A stretch of 64,000 nucleotides of DNA from CAZHCA01 sp964530825. Its GTDB lineage: Bacteria > Bacteroidota > Bacteroidia > Chitinophagales > Saprospiraceae. The position numbers and the translations under genes were made by a program. Within the stretch, counting starts at the first letter, position 1. Each line of letters starts with the position of its first letter. Location: NCBI GenBank assembly GCA_964530825.1, contig CAZHCA010000024.1, positions 9,431 through 73,430 on the forward strand. The letters are read 5' to 3'. Of the stretch, positions 8,233 to 16,575 are shown piece by piece. The notes under the pieces were generated by a model. The model was not told the DNA's origin. It was given only the letters and a program-made list of their open reading frames with translations, and did no database searches.

Positions 8233-9384
8233 ATGCCTAAAAAGCGGATCGCCGTTATCGTGCCAGGAGGAATTGGGGTGGGCCACTACAACGAAGGCGT
8301 ACCAGCCCTGGAGGCGCTACTTGCAAAGCTGGGTAAGCATCACGATGTGTGTGTCTTTCCGCTGGGCAAGGTTAATAACGATTACCAACCAGTCAATTTT
8401 CGATTGTTTCCCTTGCAGGAAGCATATACGCGTCCGCTGGCGCTGCGTATGTTTAAAACCAGTCAGCGCCTGATGCGGCAACATCGACAGCGTTCTTTCG
8501 ATTTGCTCCATGCTTTCTGGGGTTATCCGGCGGGTTTGTTGGCTGCTTGGTGGAGCCGCCGCTGGCAAATACCCAGTCTGGTGAGCTTGATGGGCGGGGA
8601 GCTGGTTCATCTGCCCGATATCGGGTACGGTAGTCCGCCGTGCTACCCGAAACGGCAGCTCACCGAATGGACCCTCCGCCGAGCCGATGCGACAACTACC
8701 CTCACCACCTATCAGCAAGGATTGCTACCTGGTGATAAATTTCGCAACCGAAACCGGGTCGTTCCTTTGGGTGTCGATACCAGTTTATTTGCTTATCAGC
8801 CAGCGCGACCGAAGGGCCCCTGGCAATTCATCCATATCGCCAATTTAAACATGGTAAAGGACCAACTGATGTTGCTGCGGGCTTTCGCCCGCATTCGGGA
8901 AGCAGTTGATGCCCGGCTGACGATTGTCGGGCCCGATTATCTGCACGGAAAGCTACAGGCCTGGGTTGGTCAGCAAGGATTAGGGTGCGACGTTATCTTT
9001 ACTGGTTACGTTCGGCATAAGGAATTGACCTGCTATTTGCACCGGGCCCATATCATGCTGCATACCTCCCGGTACGAAGCCATGGGGGTCGTATTGGCAG
9101 AGGCCATGGCTACCGGCGTAATGGTGGCGGGCACCCGGGTTGGCTTACTCGCCGACTTGACCCCTGAGTATGGGGTGGGGGTCGAGGTAGGCGACGAGGT
9201 GACTCTGGCACAGCAAGTACTCGAGTTATTAGACGACCAAGAGCGGCAGTTACGCCTCCGTACCTGGGGCCGCAGGTGGGCAGAGCAGTACGATCTAAAC
9301 TGGACGACCCAGCAATTTGGAAATTTGTACGAAGAACTGGCGCCCTTACGGAAAAAGGGCGTAAAAAGCGAGTTTTATGCGTAA
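8233..9384 (+). CDS. GT4-family glycosyltransferase
   Basis: 383 residues, GT-B fold. The N-terminus has a VIVPGGIGVGHYNEGVPALE strand and Gly loop (residues about 7-26) expected to bind the acceptor; the C-terminal domain has FIHIANLNMVKDQLMLLRAF near 200 and the donor-site motif SRYEAMGVVLAEAMATG near 282-298. Activity: transfer of a sugar from an NDP-sugar in the cytoplasm. It lies between two radical SAM genes with spacing of 4 bases upstream and an 8-base overlap downstream, so it is co-expressed with them. Specificity cannot be deduced. Confidence 0.86.
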   Translation: MPKKRIAVIVPGGIGVGHYNEGVPALEALLAKLGKHHDVCVFPLGKVNNDYQPVNFRLFPLQEAYTRPLALRMFKTSQRLMRQHRQRSFDLLHAFWGYPAGLLAAWWSRRWQIPSLVSLMGGELVHLPDIGYGSPPCYPKRQLTEWTLRRADATTTLTTYQQGLLPGDKFRNRNRVVPLGVDTSLFAYQPARPKGPWQFIHIANLNMVKDQLMLLRAFARIREAVDARLTIVGPDYLHGKLQAWVGQQGLGCDVIFTGYVRHKELTCYLHRAHIMLHTSRYEAMGVVLAEAMATGVMVAGTRVGLLADLTPEYGVGVEVGDEVTLAQQVLELLDDQERQLRLRTWGRRWAEQYDLNWTTQQFGNLYEELAPLRKKGVKSEFYA

Positions 9385-10891
9385 GGTATTATTATTTAAT
9401 CCCCGTGCCATTGGAAAGAGGAGCCCACACTACCGCATTCCAAACAGTATTTTACAGGTGGGGGCGTCAATCCACGAGCAATTTGATTACGTTTTTGTAG
9501 ATGGGAACCGAGAGACCGATCCTTGGCCGATTATTGACGGTTACCTGCGGCAAGGTGACTTCGGTTATTTTGGGGCAACAGTTATGCCGGGGCCGCAACT
9601 GAAAGAGGCCATCCGGATCACCAAAAAGGTGCGCACGCACTTTCCGAAAATCGTTAATATTTGGGGCGGGTATTTTCCTTCTAACCATCCCCAGGTAGTC
9701 CTGGACTCCGGTATGGTCGATTTTATCATCAACGGTCCGGGAGACGAGGCTTTTCCACAGTTACTGAATCATTTGGAAAAGGGAGGCCCTTTCGAATTGG
9801 TCAAAAACCTGATATTCAAAGCGCCAGATGGTACGATCGTAAAAACCCCTAAGGCAGGACTGGCCGACCAGGATCAATTGCCACGCCTACCTTACGATTA
9901 CCTACACCAGTTTTATCCGATAGAAGGATATCTGAAACCTACTCACCTAGGCCAGGAGACTATCGCTTACCATTCCAGCCTGGGCTGTCCGTTCAAGTGT
10001 TCTTTCTGTGCGGTAGTGCCGATCTACAACGCTCGCTGGAAAGGTAAGTCGGCTAAACATATCTACCGGGACATTATGCACATTAAAGAAAACTACGGAG
10101 GCGATGCCATTGAATTTCACGACAATAATTTCTTTGTTTCGGAAAAGCGCACCGTAGCCTTTGCCAGGCTGATTCGTCCCCACAGTATGAACTGGTGGGG
10201 CGAAGGACGAATCGACACGCTAGATAAATACAGCGACGAGTCCCTTGCCCTCCTTAGCGAGTCTGGCTGCCGGATGATCTTTTTTGGGGCCGAAAGCGGC
10301 AATGATGAGCTGTTGTCGCAAATGGACAAAGGTGGCAAACAAACCGGCGAACAGATCAAAAGCTTTGCGGCCCGGCTCCGGCAATTCGATATCACGCCCG
10401 AGTATTCCTTCGTATTGGGGTTGCCGGCCGAAACGTCTCGGAAGGTTCGGTGCCAAATCGAGTCGGAGATCCGTTTTATTAAGCAAATCAAGGCGATCAA
10501 TCCCAAAACCGAGATTATAATTTACATCTACAGTCCAGTACCTACGGAAGGCTCGGAGCTCTACCAGCGGATTACGGAAGCAGGATTTTCATTTCCCGCC
10601 CATTTGGAAGATTGGCTGGAGCCTGAGTGGGAAAAGTTTGACTTGCGCAAAAACCCGCTTACGCCCTGGCTCAAACCCCGCATGGTCGATCGGATACGCG
10701 ATTTCGAGACCGTGATCAATGCCTACTATCCAACGGCTACCGACATTCGGATTAGCGACTTCCAGCGGCGCGTCATTCGACAGCTGGCCGGTTTGCGTTA
10801 CCGGTTTAACTTTTACCAGCACCCCTACGAATTAAAAGCCCTGCAGAAGTTCTGGTTGCGCTATCGGCAGCCGGAGTTAGAGGGGTTTTGA
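9377..10891 (+). CDS. B12-binding-type radical SAM protein
   Basis: 504 residues. The first 150 or so form a cobalamin-binding-like Rossmann domain (GDFGYFGATVMPGPQ, VNIWGGYFPSNHPQVVLDSG, DFIINGPGDEAFPQLLNHL), the arrangement of BchE/hopanoid-type enzymes that lack the classic DxHxxG. The radical SAM core has CPFKCSFC (CX3CX2C) at about residues 204-211, then FHDNNFFVS and FGAESGNDELL. Family members carry out methylations at unreactive carbons, ring formations or rearrangements. It overlaps the preceding glycosyltransferase by 8 bases; a methyltransferase follows after 39 bases. A role in building an unusual sugar or lipid part of the product is inferred from context. Confidence 0.87.
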   Translation: MRKVLLFNPRAIGKRSPHYRIPNSILQVGASIHEQFDYVFVDGNRETDPWPIIDGYLRQGDFGYFGATVMPGPQLKEAIRITKKVRTHFPKIVNIWGGYFPSNHPQVVLDSGMVDFIINGPGDEAFPQLLNHLEKGGPFELVKNLIFKAPDGTIVKTPKAGLADQDQLPRLPYDYLHQFYPIEGYLKPTHLGQETIAYHSSLGCPFKCSFCAVVPIYNARWKGKSAKHIYRDIMHIKENYGGDAIEFHDNNFFVSEKRTVAFARLIRPHSMNWWGEGRIDTLDKYSDESLALLSESGCRMIFFGAESGNDELLSQMDKGGKQTGEQIKSFAARLRQFDITPEYSFVLGLPAETSRKVRCQIESEIRFIKQIKAINPKTEIIIYIYSPVPTEGSELYQRITEAGFSFPAHLEDWLEPEWEKFDLRKNPLTPWLKPRMVDRIRDFETVINAYYPTATDIRISDFQRRVIRQLAGLRYRFNFYQHPYELKALQKFWLRYRQPELEGF

Positions 10892-10930
10892 ATCCTATAG
10901 TTTTTCCCAAATGGCACAGCCCAGCTAACT

Positions 10931-11674
10931 ATGACATTACGCCGTAAAATAATTATCCGTCTGCCGCTTTTTGTGCGGAAAAAACGTGTACTCGACCCGT
11001 ACACCGGTTATCAATACTGGGCGGAGCGATACGAGTCAAAGGGGAACCTGATGCACCTGCTGGATAGTGAGTTGGTCGAAGATCAGCTTGCTGGAATCGA
11101 CCTGAACGGTAAAACGGTACTGGATGTTGGTTGTGGTACCGGCCGGTACTACTCACGTTTCCGGCAAGCTGGCGTGGGGAGGTGGATGGGGTGTGATCTT
11201 GCTCCTGCCATGTTGGAGCGACTGCGGGTTAAATATCCGGAAGCTGAGGTGTATGAAGTAATAGATCACCGGCTGCCTTTTTTAGTCGATCGATCCGTAG
11301 ACCTCCTGTTTTCAACGTTGGCCATCGGGCATTTGCCGGTGTTGGCGCCCTATGTACAGGAGTGGGCTCGCGTGCTGCGTCCCGGGGGCATGGTACTCTT
11401 CACAGGGAATCACCCCGATGCGTTGCGCTATGGCGCCGAACGCACCTTTGGGTATCGGGGACAGACCCTACGCATTCGCAACTACATACATTCGTTTCGG
11501 GCCATTCGATCGCTGCTGAACGCCTGTGGCTGGCGAGAAATTGCTCATGAGGAGCGCGCGGTAGGCCCCGAGCACCGCGCCTTTTTCGAAAACCAGAATG
11601 CATTAGCGAGCTACCGGCTGGTGGCGGGGCAACCCATAATTTATCTCATGCGATGGCAGCAATCCAACCACTAA
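10931..11674 (+). CDS. Class I SAM-dependent methyltransferase
   Basis: 247 residues with motif I VLDVGCGTGRYYSRF at about 57-71, an acidic residue after the second strand (GCDLAPAML, about 86), the DLLFSTLAIGHLP strand near 120 and LRPGGMVLFTGNHPD near 147-161, which together define a Methyltransf_11-type Rossmann enzyme. It should methylate an oxygen, nitrogen or carbon of a small molecule or glycan intermediate. Its TAA stop shares a base with the next ATG (TAATG), implying coupled translation with the amidohydrolase. Confidence 0.85.
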   Translation: MTLRRKIIIRLPLFVRKKRVLDPYTGYQYWAERYESKGNLMHLLDSELVEDQLAGIDLNGKTVLDVGCGTGRYYSRFRQAGVGRWMGCDLAPAMLERLRVKYPEAEVYEVIDHRLPFLVDRSVDLLFSTLAIGHLPVLAPYVQEWARVLRPGGMVLFTGNHPDALRYGAERTFGYRGQTLRIRNYIHSFRAIRSLLNACGWREIAHEERAVGPEHRAFFENQNALASYRLVAGQPIIYLMRWQQSNH

Positions 11675-12795
11675 TGCTTCGCCAGGTGCATCTGCTGGGT
11701 GCCAGAGCACCTAAGGATCTGGTACTGGAAGCCGGCCGAATAGCCGCCGTGACAAACCACTCTCCCGGCGTAGGCGAAGGTATATTGTTAAAGCAAAGCC
11801 TGGCTTTTCCCGGGTTGATCAATTCACACGATCACCTCGAACTGAATAACTTTCCCTTTTCCTCCACCGGTCGGCACCCCAACTATCGCAACTGGGCACA
11901 GGATGTCCAATCTAATTTTCAGTCCGCGATTGAGGAGGTTACGGCGATCCCACTCCCACTGCGGTACACCTGGGGAGTGATCAAAAACCTGGTTTGCGGC
12001 ATAACGACCGTTGTTCAGCACGGGGCAGTAGTGCACGGCCCGTGGCCCATCAGCGTGCTAACGCCCCGGTCGCTGCATTCGGTAGCTTTTGAGCCGAGTT
12101 GGCGCCGGAAGATCCTGCTGGGCAGGTCGCCTGTTGTCATTCACCTGGGCGAAGGAGTGGATGTAACCGCCCGGCGGGAAGTGCAGCAGCTGATTAAGAG
12201 CAACGTTTTTAAAAGAAAGATAGTAGCCGTCCACGGGATTGCCCTGCAAAAAGAAGAGGCTAAGCAACTGCAGGCCTTAATCTGGTGTCCTGATTCCAAT
12301 CGACGTCTCTACGGTCAGACGGCTAAAGTGAATGAGTTGCGCCATCACCTACTCTTGCTCTTCGGAACCGATTCGACCCTGAGCGCACACTGGGATATCT
12401 GGACCCACCTGCGGCATGCCCGGACCACGCAGATGTTGAAGGACGAAAGCCTGCTATCTGCGTTAACAACGGAACCGGCCGACTGCTGGGGGTTATCGGA
12501 CTGTGGTCGCCTGGCGCCTGGCCAGGCTGCCGACCTGGTTGTCGTTCGAAAGAAGACAGCAGATCCCTGGGAGGCTTTTTTCCAAACCACGCCAGGCGAT
12601 GTGCTGCTGGTCATAAAAAGTGGGCATCCCGTCTTGATGGATGCATCCCTGTATCAGGGGCAAGCTGGCTACTGGCCCGCTGCGGTTGAAGGGATGGTCA
12701 AATACCTAGCCTGGGATGTACCCCAACTGGTCGAAGCGATGAAGACGCATACCCATGATCTGGGGCCGGTACCCATTACCCGGTATCAGCCATGA
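11674..12795 (+). CDS. Amidohydrolase-superfamily enzyme
   Basis: About 373 residues of the metal-dependent amidohydrolase superfamily. Visible metal ligands are the HxH in GLINSHDHLELNN near residues 47-59, VVIHLGEG near 154, AVHGIAL near 186 and the Asp of FGTDSTLS near 228; the LAPGQAADLVVV C-terminal beta-sandwich motif is also present. The pattern resembles the chlorohydrolase/deaminase branch, so hydrolytic deamination or deacylation of a small ring is plausible. I take the ATG at 11674, which forms TAATG with the preceding stop; an in-frame ATG at 11653 would add seven residues. An enzyme of this kind is unusual inside a polysaccharide locus. It ends in an ATGA overlap with the next glycosyltransferase. 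Confidence 0.82.
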   Translation: MLRQVHLLGARAPKDLVLEAGRIAAVTNHSPGVGEGILLKQSLAFPGLINSHDHLELNNFPFSSTGRHPNYRNWAQDVQSNFQSAIEEVTAIPLPLRYTWGVIKNLVCGITTVVQHGAVVHGPWPISVLTPRSLHSVAFEPSWRRKILLGRSPVVIHLGEGVDVTARREVQQLIKSNVFKRKIVAVHGIALQKEEAKQLQALIWCPDSNRRLYGQTAKVNELRHHLLLLFGTDSTLSAHWDIWTHLRHARTTQMLKDESLLSALTTEPADCWGLSDCGRLAPGQAADLVVVRKKTADPWEAFFQTTPGDVLLVIKSGHPVLMDASLYQGQAGYWPAAVEGMVKYLAWDVPQLVEAMKTHTHDLGPVPITRYQP

Positions 12796-13937
12796 AAGTC
12801 ACACACGTCTATTTCAACAGTTACCAGCGGGGCGAGACTCCCGATCAGTTGCTCAGGCGTTTGTTCACCATTAAAGACTGGGTGGATATCCTTTCGAAAA
12901 AAGGCGTGGCCGTCACGGTAACCCTTCGGTTTCATCAAGATCTCCACTGGCGGGTAGGTATGGCAGACTACTATTTTATTCGCGATGGTCGACCCGCTTG
13001 GGTGGGCAACCGGCAGGTACCCGTCCGCTACCTGCGCAGATTGCTTCGACTACTCGTTGCCCAAGTCCCTCATGTGTTGCATGCGCATGACCTCAACACT
13101 GTTACCGCAAATGCACTATTGCGCCAGGTACTACCCAGGCAGACGCCTATGCTCATTCAGGATCACGGTGCATTGCCTCAGTCTCAGCTATTGCAATTAC
13201 AACGTTTCTTTTTCCGGCAGGTAGACGCTTTTCTCTTTGCCGCCCCCGGTCAAGAAATTTCCTGGTTGGCGCATGGGGTTATTCCCGCTGCAAATCGCTG
13301 TTTTTTTATCATGGAAAATAGCGTAGATTTTCAGATAAACAATCGGGCCTTATCCCGCACCCGAACTGGTTTATTCGGTGATCCGGTCTTCCTTTGGGTA
13401 GGAAACCTTAACGCCAATAAAGACCCCCTGACTGTACTATATGGGATGGAGCCTGTCTTTGCCCAGCTACCCGGAGCCCGCATGTATCTCCTGTACAAGG
13501 AAGCCGACTTGGAGCAGGTAGTGCTCAGTTGGTTAGCCGCTCGCCCTTCACTGACCAGCCGTATCCATTTATTAGGCGAGCGTCCGCGTGCAGAATTAGC
13601 GGCCTACTACAACAGTGCCAATTACTTCCTTCTGGGAAGTCATAAAGAGGGGAGTGGGTATGCCCTGATCGAAGCCTTGGCGTGTGGCTGCATACCCGTA
13701 GTGACGGATATTCCCTCCTTTCGCCGCCTTACAAATGGCGGACGATTAGGTGGATTGTGGACGCCCGGCTGTGCCGACAGCTTAACTGACGCCCTGCAAG
13801 TGGTTTTGAAAAAAGACCAAGTTGCGGAGCGGCAGCGGGTGCGCCGGTACTTTGAGCAGCAGTGGAGTTTCGAGGCGTTGGGTAATCAGATGCTTGGAAT
13901 GTATGAGCAAATACACAAATTAAAAGGAAAAACTTAA
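12792..13937 (+). CDS. GT4-family glycosyltransferase
   Basis: 381 residues, GT-B fold. Features are a long N-terminal acceptor domain (VLHAHDLNTVTANALL near 95-110), FLWVGNLNANKDPLTVLYGM near 197-216 and the donor motif SHKEGSGYALIEALACGCIPVV near 282-303 with both Glu residues in place. It is coupled by ATGA to the amidohydrolase and is the last intact gene of the polysaccharide block; 140 AT-rich bases and a broken regulator follow. Sugar specificity is unknown. Confidence 0.87.
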   Translation: MKVTHVYFNSYQRGETPDQLLRRLFTIKDWVDILSKKGVAVTVTLRFHQDLHWRVGMADYYFIRDGRPAWVGNRQVPVRYLRRLLRLLVAQVPHVLHAHDLNTVTANALLRQVLPRQTPMLIQDHGALPQSQLLQLQRFFFRQVDAFLFAAPGQEISWLAHGVIPAANRCFFIMENSVDFQINNRALSRTRTGLFGDPVFLWVGNLNANKDPLTVLYGMEPVFAQLPGARMYLLYKEADLEQVVLSWLAARPSLTSRIHLLGERPRAELAAYYNSANYFLLGSHKEGSGYALIEALACGCIPVVTDIPSFRRLTNGGRLGGLWTPGCADSLTDALQVVLKKDQVAERQRVRRYFEQQWSFEALGNQMLGMYEQIHKLKGKT

Positions 13938-14077
13938 GGTTAAAACCCTTTCGAAGAGTTTCACTTATCACATCTTAAATTGCAACATCAATGGATAAAG
14001 CTTATGCTAGTGACTATCCCACAATAATTAATCGTTCTTTTACAGGAATAAGAATATCTTAAAATTAAGGTCCGGAG

Positions 14078-14640
14078 ATGGTAGCAGAATTATTGCTCGA
14101 TGTTGTGGTCGTTGAACCCGGGGGTATTCAAACGGAATGGGGAAATATCGCCATGAAAAACTTGAAGAAAATCATATTCGAGTATAGTCAAAACCCGGAC
14201 CGACATAGCCAGCATTTGATTATTTCGAATGTTGAGATGCTGTTGGATTACTGTATAAGGTATTATGACCGGTAGTTTTATGCTCGTACCAGCTTTAACC
14301 AAAATGTTATTTCCAAATTTGAAAAGCTCTTGAAAGCGTATTACCATACTTCGAAATAACAAGATCTGGGAACTCCTATGTATCGTATTGTGCGAAAAAA
14401 TTTAATCTATCTCCAACCTATTTAAGTCATTTGCTATAAAAAAGAAACTGGAAAGTCTGCTCAAGAGCATATTCACTTTTTTATTATCGAAAAGGCAAAA
14501 AACAGCCTACTCCATTCCAATAGGTCCATGAGTGAAATTACTTATACTTTAGGATGCAAATACCCGCAATATTTCAGCAGTTTGTTCAAGTCAAAAAAAG
14601 GGAAAAGTCCAAGCGTTTTTATGAATTCGAACGAAGGGGC
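14078..14640 (+). pseudogene. Decayed AraC-type regulator joined to an SDR fragment
   Basis: The first codons read LDVVVVEPGGIQTEWGNIA, the PG-containing block near the C-terminus of short-chain dehydrogenases. In the same frame it runs straight into KKIIFEYSQNPDRHSQHLI and LLLDYCIRYYDR, the middle of a Bacteroidetes AraC-family regulator. That reading is broken by TAG at 14273 and TAA at 14357; it continues in other frames as FNLSPTYLSHLL and then, after a further shift near 14440, as KKETGKSAQEHIHFF, KAKNSLLHSNRSMSEITYTLG and YPQYFSSLFKSKKGKSPS, the HTH_18 C-terminus. So at least two stops and two frameshifts separate recognisable pieces. The stretch is clearly more AT-rich than its neighbours, suggesting an acquired and decaying fragment. 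Confidence 0.8.
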
Positions 14641-14728
14641 ATTGGGATTGGATACAGCGCTGAACGAAGCCCAAGAGTGCCTCAATAGGAATGCCCTCTA
14701 TGAGCCCGCAGCATCGGAAGAAATAGCC

Positions 14729-15388
14729 TTAAGATGTATCCGTGTTGCCCAGCTGCCACAATACTCCCCAATCGAAGGGAGTCCACCGGCCGGTACGTCG
14801 TTGCGCTTTTTTTAATCCGCGGTTGATCCAGTTATTGCAGGTGAAAAACAGGGAATAACGACCACGGGCGAGAAAAAAGCGATCGCGGTCGCTGTAACCG
14901 GTGCTGGCGACCTCCAGCAAACTACCCTCGGAGTCGTAAGCCAGGGTCTGAGTAACATAGCGGACAAGGGTGTCGACTTGGCCAGGACACAGGTGGAGTG
15001 AGCGGGCATCAGTTGGGAGTCGCTGGTAGGGAGCCACGTGCAATACGGCCTCGCTGGGCAAAAACAGGGCGCGCAGGGTAGGGCCTGGACGCATTTTGGC
15101 CCAGGTAGGGGTCTCTAGGTAGAAGTTGCGATCGCCCCAGCCTACGGCCAGGTAGTACCGCTCACCAATTAGCCCAAGATCCTTCAACAAGGTGTCGGGA
15201 AGATGCTTGATCGGGAATAGATAATACAAGTGCAGGCCGTTGGTCGATAGGTAGACCGTATCCCGGGTGGGGCAGTCGATAATGGCTGGCCGGGTCGGCA
15301 GCAAGGCCCCGATGCCGGCGGCCATGAAATAAACCAGTGGCAAAGCTGTCACAAAAAATACGATTCGGCGGAATTGCTTCATCAACAT
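14729..15388 (-). CDS. DUF2459/TIGR02117 family membrane-anchored protein
   Basis: 219 residues with one N-terminal membrane segment (FFVTALPLVYFMAAGIGALL, about 11-30), then an extracytoplasmic domain. Motifs VYLSTNGLHLYYLFPI, YYLAVGWGDRNFYLETPTWA and YSLFFTCNNWINRGLKKA match the conserved blocks of the DUF2459 (TIGR02117) family, whose function is unknown; the conserved His, Gly-Trp-Gly-Asp and Cys-Asn-Trp residues hint at a papain-like or other hydrolytic fold, which is inference. Either ATG (15388 or 15382) could be the start. It converges on the AraC pseudogene with little space between. Confidence 0.75.
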   Translation of the reverse strand: MLMKQFRRIVFFVTALPLVYFMAAGIGALLPTRPAIIDCPTRDTVYLSTNGLHLYYLFPIKHLPDTLLKDLGLIGERYYLAVGWGDRNFYLETPTWAKMRPGPTLRALFLPSEAVLHVAPYQRLPTDARSLHLCPGQVDTLVRYVTQTLAYDSEGSLLEVASTGYSDRDRFFLARGRYSLFFTCNNWINRGLKKAQRRTGRWTPFDWGVLWQLGNTDTS

Positions 15389-15525
15389 ATTCTCTGGCTC
15401 CGGTTAAGGGTTATTAAAAAAATACGCGTTGTTAGGCTGAAGAGGGTTAATCCTTAACCGCCGGGTGTAATGCCCCCCTTTAGCATAAACAGAAAGATCA
15501 GTACATCCTGCAAGAAATGTATGAA

Positions 15526-16341
15526 TCAGGCCCAAAACATCCCCTGGGTTTCGATCATCGATTTACCGAGAATCCAACCTAAAAAGGTGGCCAGGACAAC
15601 GCCGATCAACCCGTACGGCACACCGTAAAAGTGAGCCAGTCCAAAAAGAACGGCGGTAAGTAGAACTGCATGCCGCTGGCCTACTGCACCGATTAGAGGA
15701 GCCAGCAGGGCGCCCCGGTAACTAACCTCTTCGTTGAAGGCATTGAGGGAAGCCAGCAGCAGCACCACCGGCAATACGGGCAGGATATTCCAATTTTCCC
15801 ACTGATCGACGGGGGCGGCTGCTAACAGAAACACCAGGGTCACAGCCGTAATAATAATGGCAAAATTACGTCCAAACCTAGTCCAGGGTTCGGGGCCGCG
15901 CATCCCCAGCCAGCGCACCCGGCGGGCGGTGGCATCGAGTCGGCCGCGTTGGAGGAAAAACGCCTGGGGCGTATACCGGAGCAATAACAGCCCACCGATT
16001 ATAATGAAGGTGCCGACTAAGCGAAGCAATTGCCCACCCAGAAGTGCGGACGATGATGATGGTGCAGCCCCCAGTTGAGCCGCCCACCAATCGGTGGCGC
16101 TTACCTGAAGCTGGGCCCAACTGACCAACAGCAAGAGCAACAAGATTAAAAAATAATGGCGTAAGGCCCGGAAATGTCGTTCGCCAAGACTAAATCCGAG
16201 GGCCGCAATCAAAAGGCCTGCTTTGGCCGGCAATATCCAATTGGGAAGGACCCCCGTACTCTCTTGCAGGATAATATCAGGGAGGCTGGTAACAGCCAGC
16301 GTGACTAGCCAGGCCAGGCGAATCGTGTTATTGTTGGGCAT
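15526..16341 (-). CDS. CPBP-family intramembrane protease, C-terminally truncated by TGA
   Basis: A multi-pass membrane protein of about 271 residues from the ATG at 16341 (an upstream in-frame start at 16413 lacks support). It carries the CPBP/Abi metalloprotease signature FNEEVSYRGALLAPL (EExxxR) and the second His motif FGLAHFYGVPYG. The frame ends at TGA just after ETQGMFWA. Downstream, the same frame continues without a break for 24 codons as FIHFLQDVLIFLFMLKGG to a TAA at 15454, and that piece contains the third family motif (HxxxD in HFLQD). Family members have Trp at or next to the position of the TGA, so TGG to TGA is the simplest explanation. The product may lack activity. Confidence 0.72.
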   Translation of the reverse strand: MPNNNTIRLAWLVTLAVTSLPDIILQESTGVLPNWILPAKAGLLIAALGFSLGERHFRALRHYFLILLLLLLVSWAQLQVSATDWWAAQLGAAPSSSSALLGGQLLRLVGTFIIIGGLLLLRYTPQAFFLQRGRLDATARRVRWLGMRGPEPWTRFGRNFAIIITAVTLVFLLAAAPVDQWENWNILPVLPVVLLLASLNAFNEEVSYRGALLAPLIGAVGQRHAVLLTAVLFGLAHFYGVPYGLIGVVLATFLGWILGKSMIETQGMFWA

Positions 16342-16575
16342 AGTAAAGGGCTTTGGGCTATAATTTATTGATTTTGAAATAAAAGCCCAATGTGGCTTTA
16401 GCGAAGATGCCAAGTTTCAATTTCTCCCGGATCTTAGAAGGAGAAGGGGCAAGTGGTGTAGGCAGCCATGTTGCTAACTAAAGCTGTTGACCGGTGCCCT
16501 GGCGGTGGCAATTTACTGCTTGGTAACCTTAAGGTTGGATGGTTTTATATCTGCTCCCTTTCTTTTGGGATAATG

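Noticed and set aside
15454..16341. Selenocysteine at the TGA of the CPBP gene
   Set aside because: No SECIS-like hairpin is evident right after the TGA, TGA is used as a normal stop nearby, and the family has Trp rather than Cys near that place.
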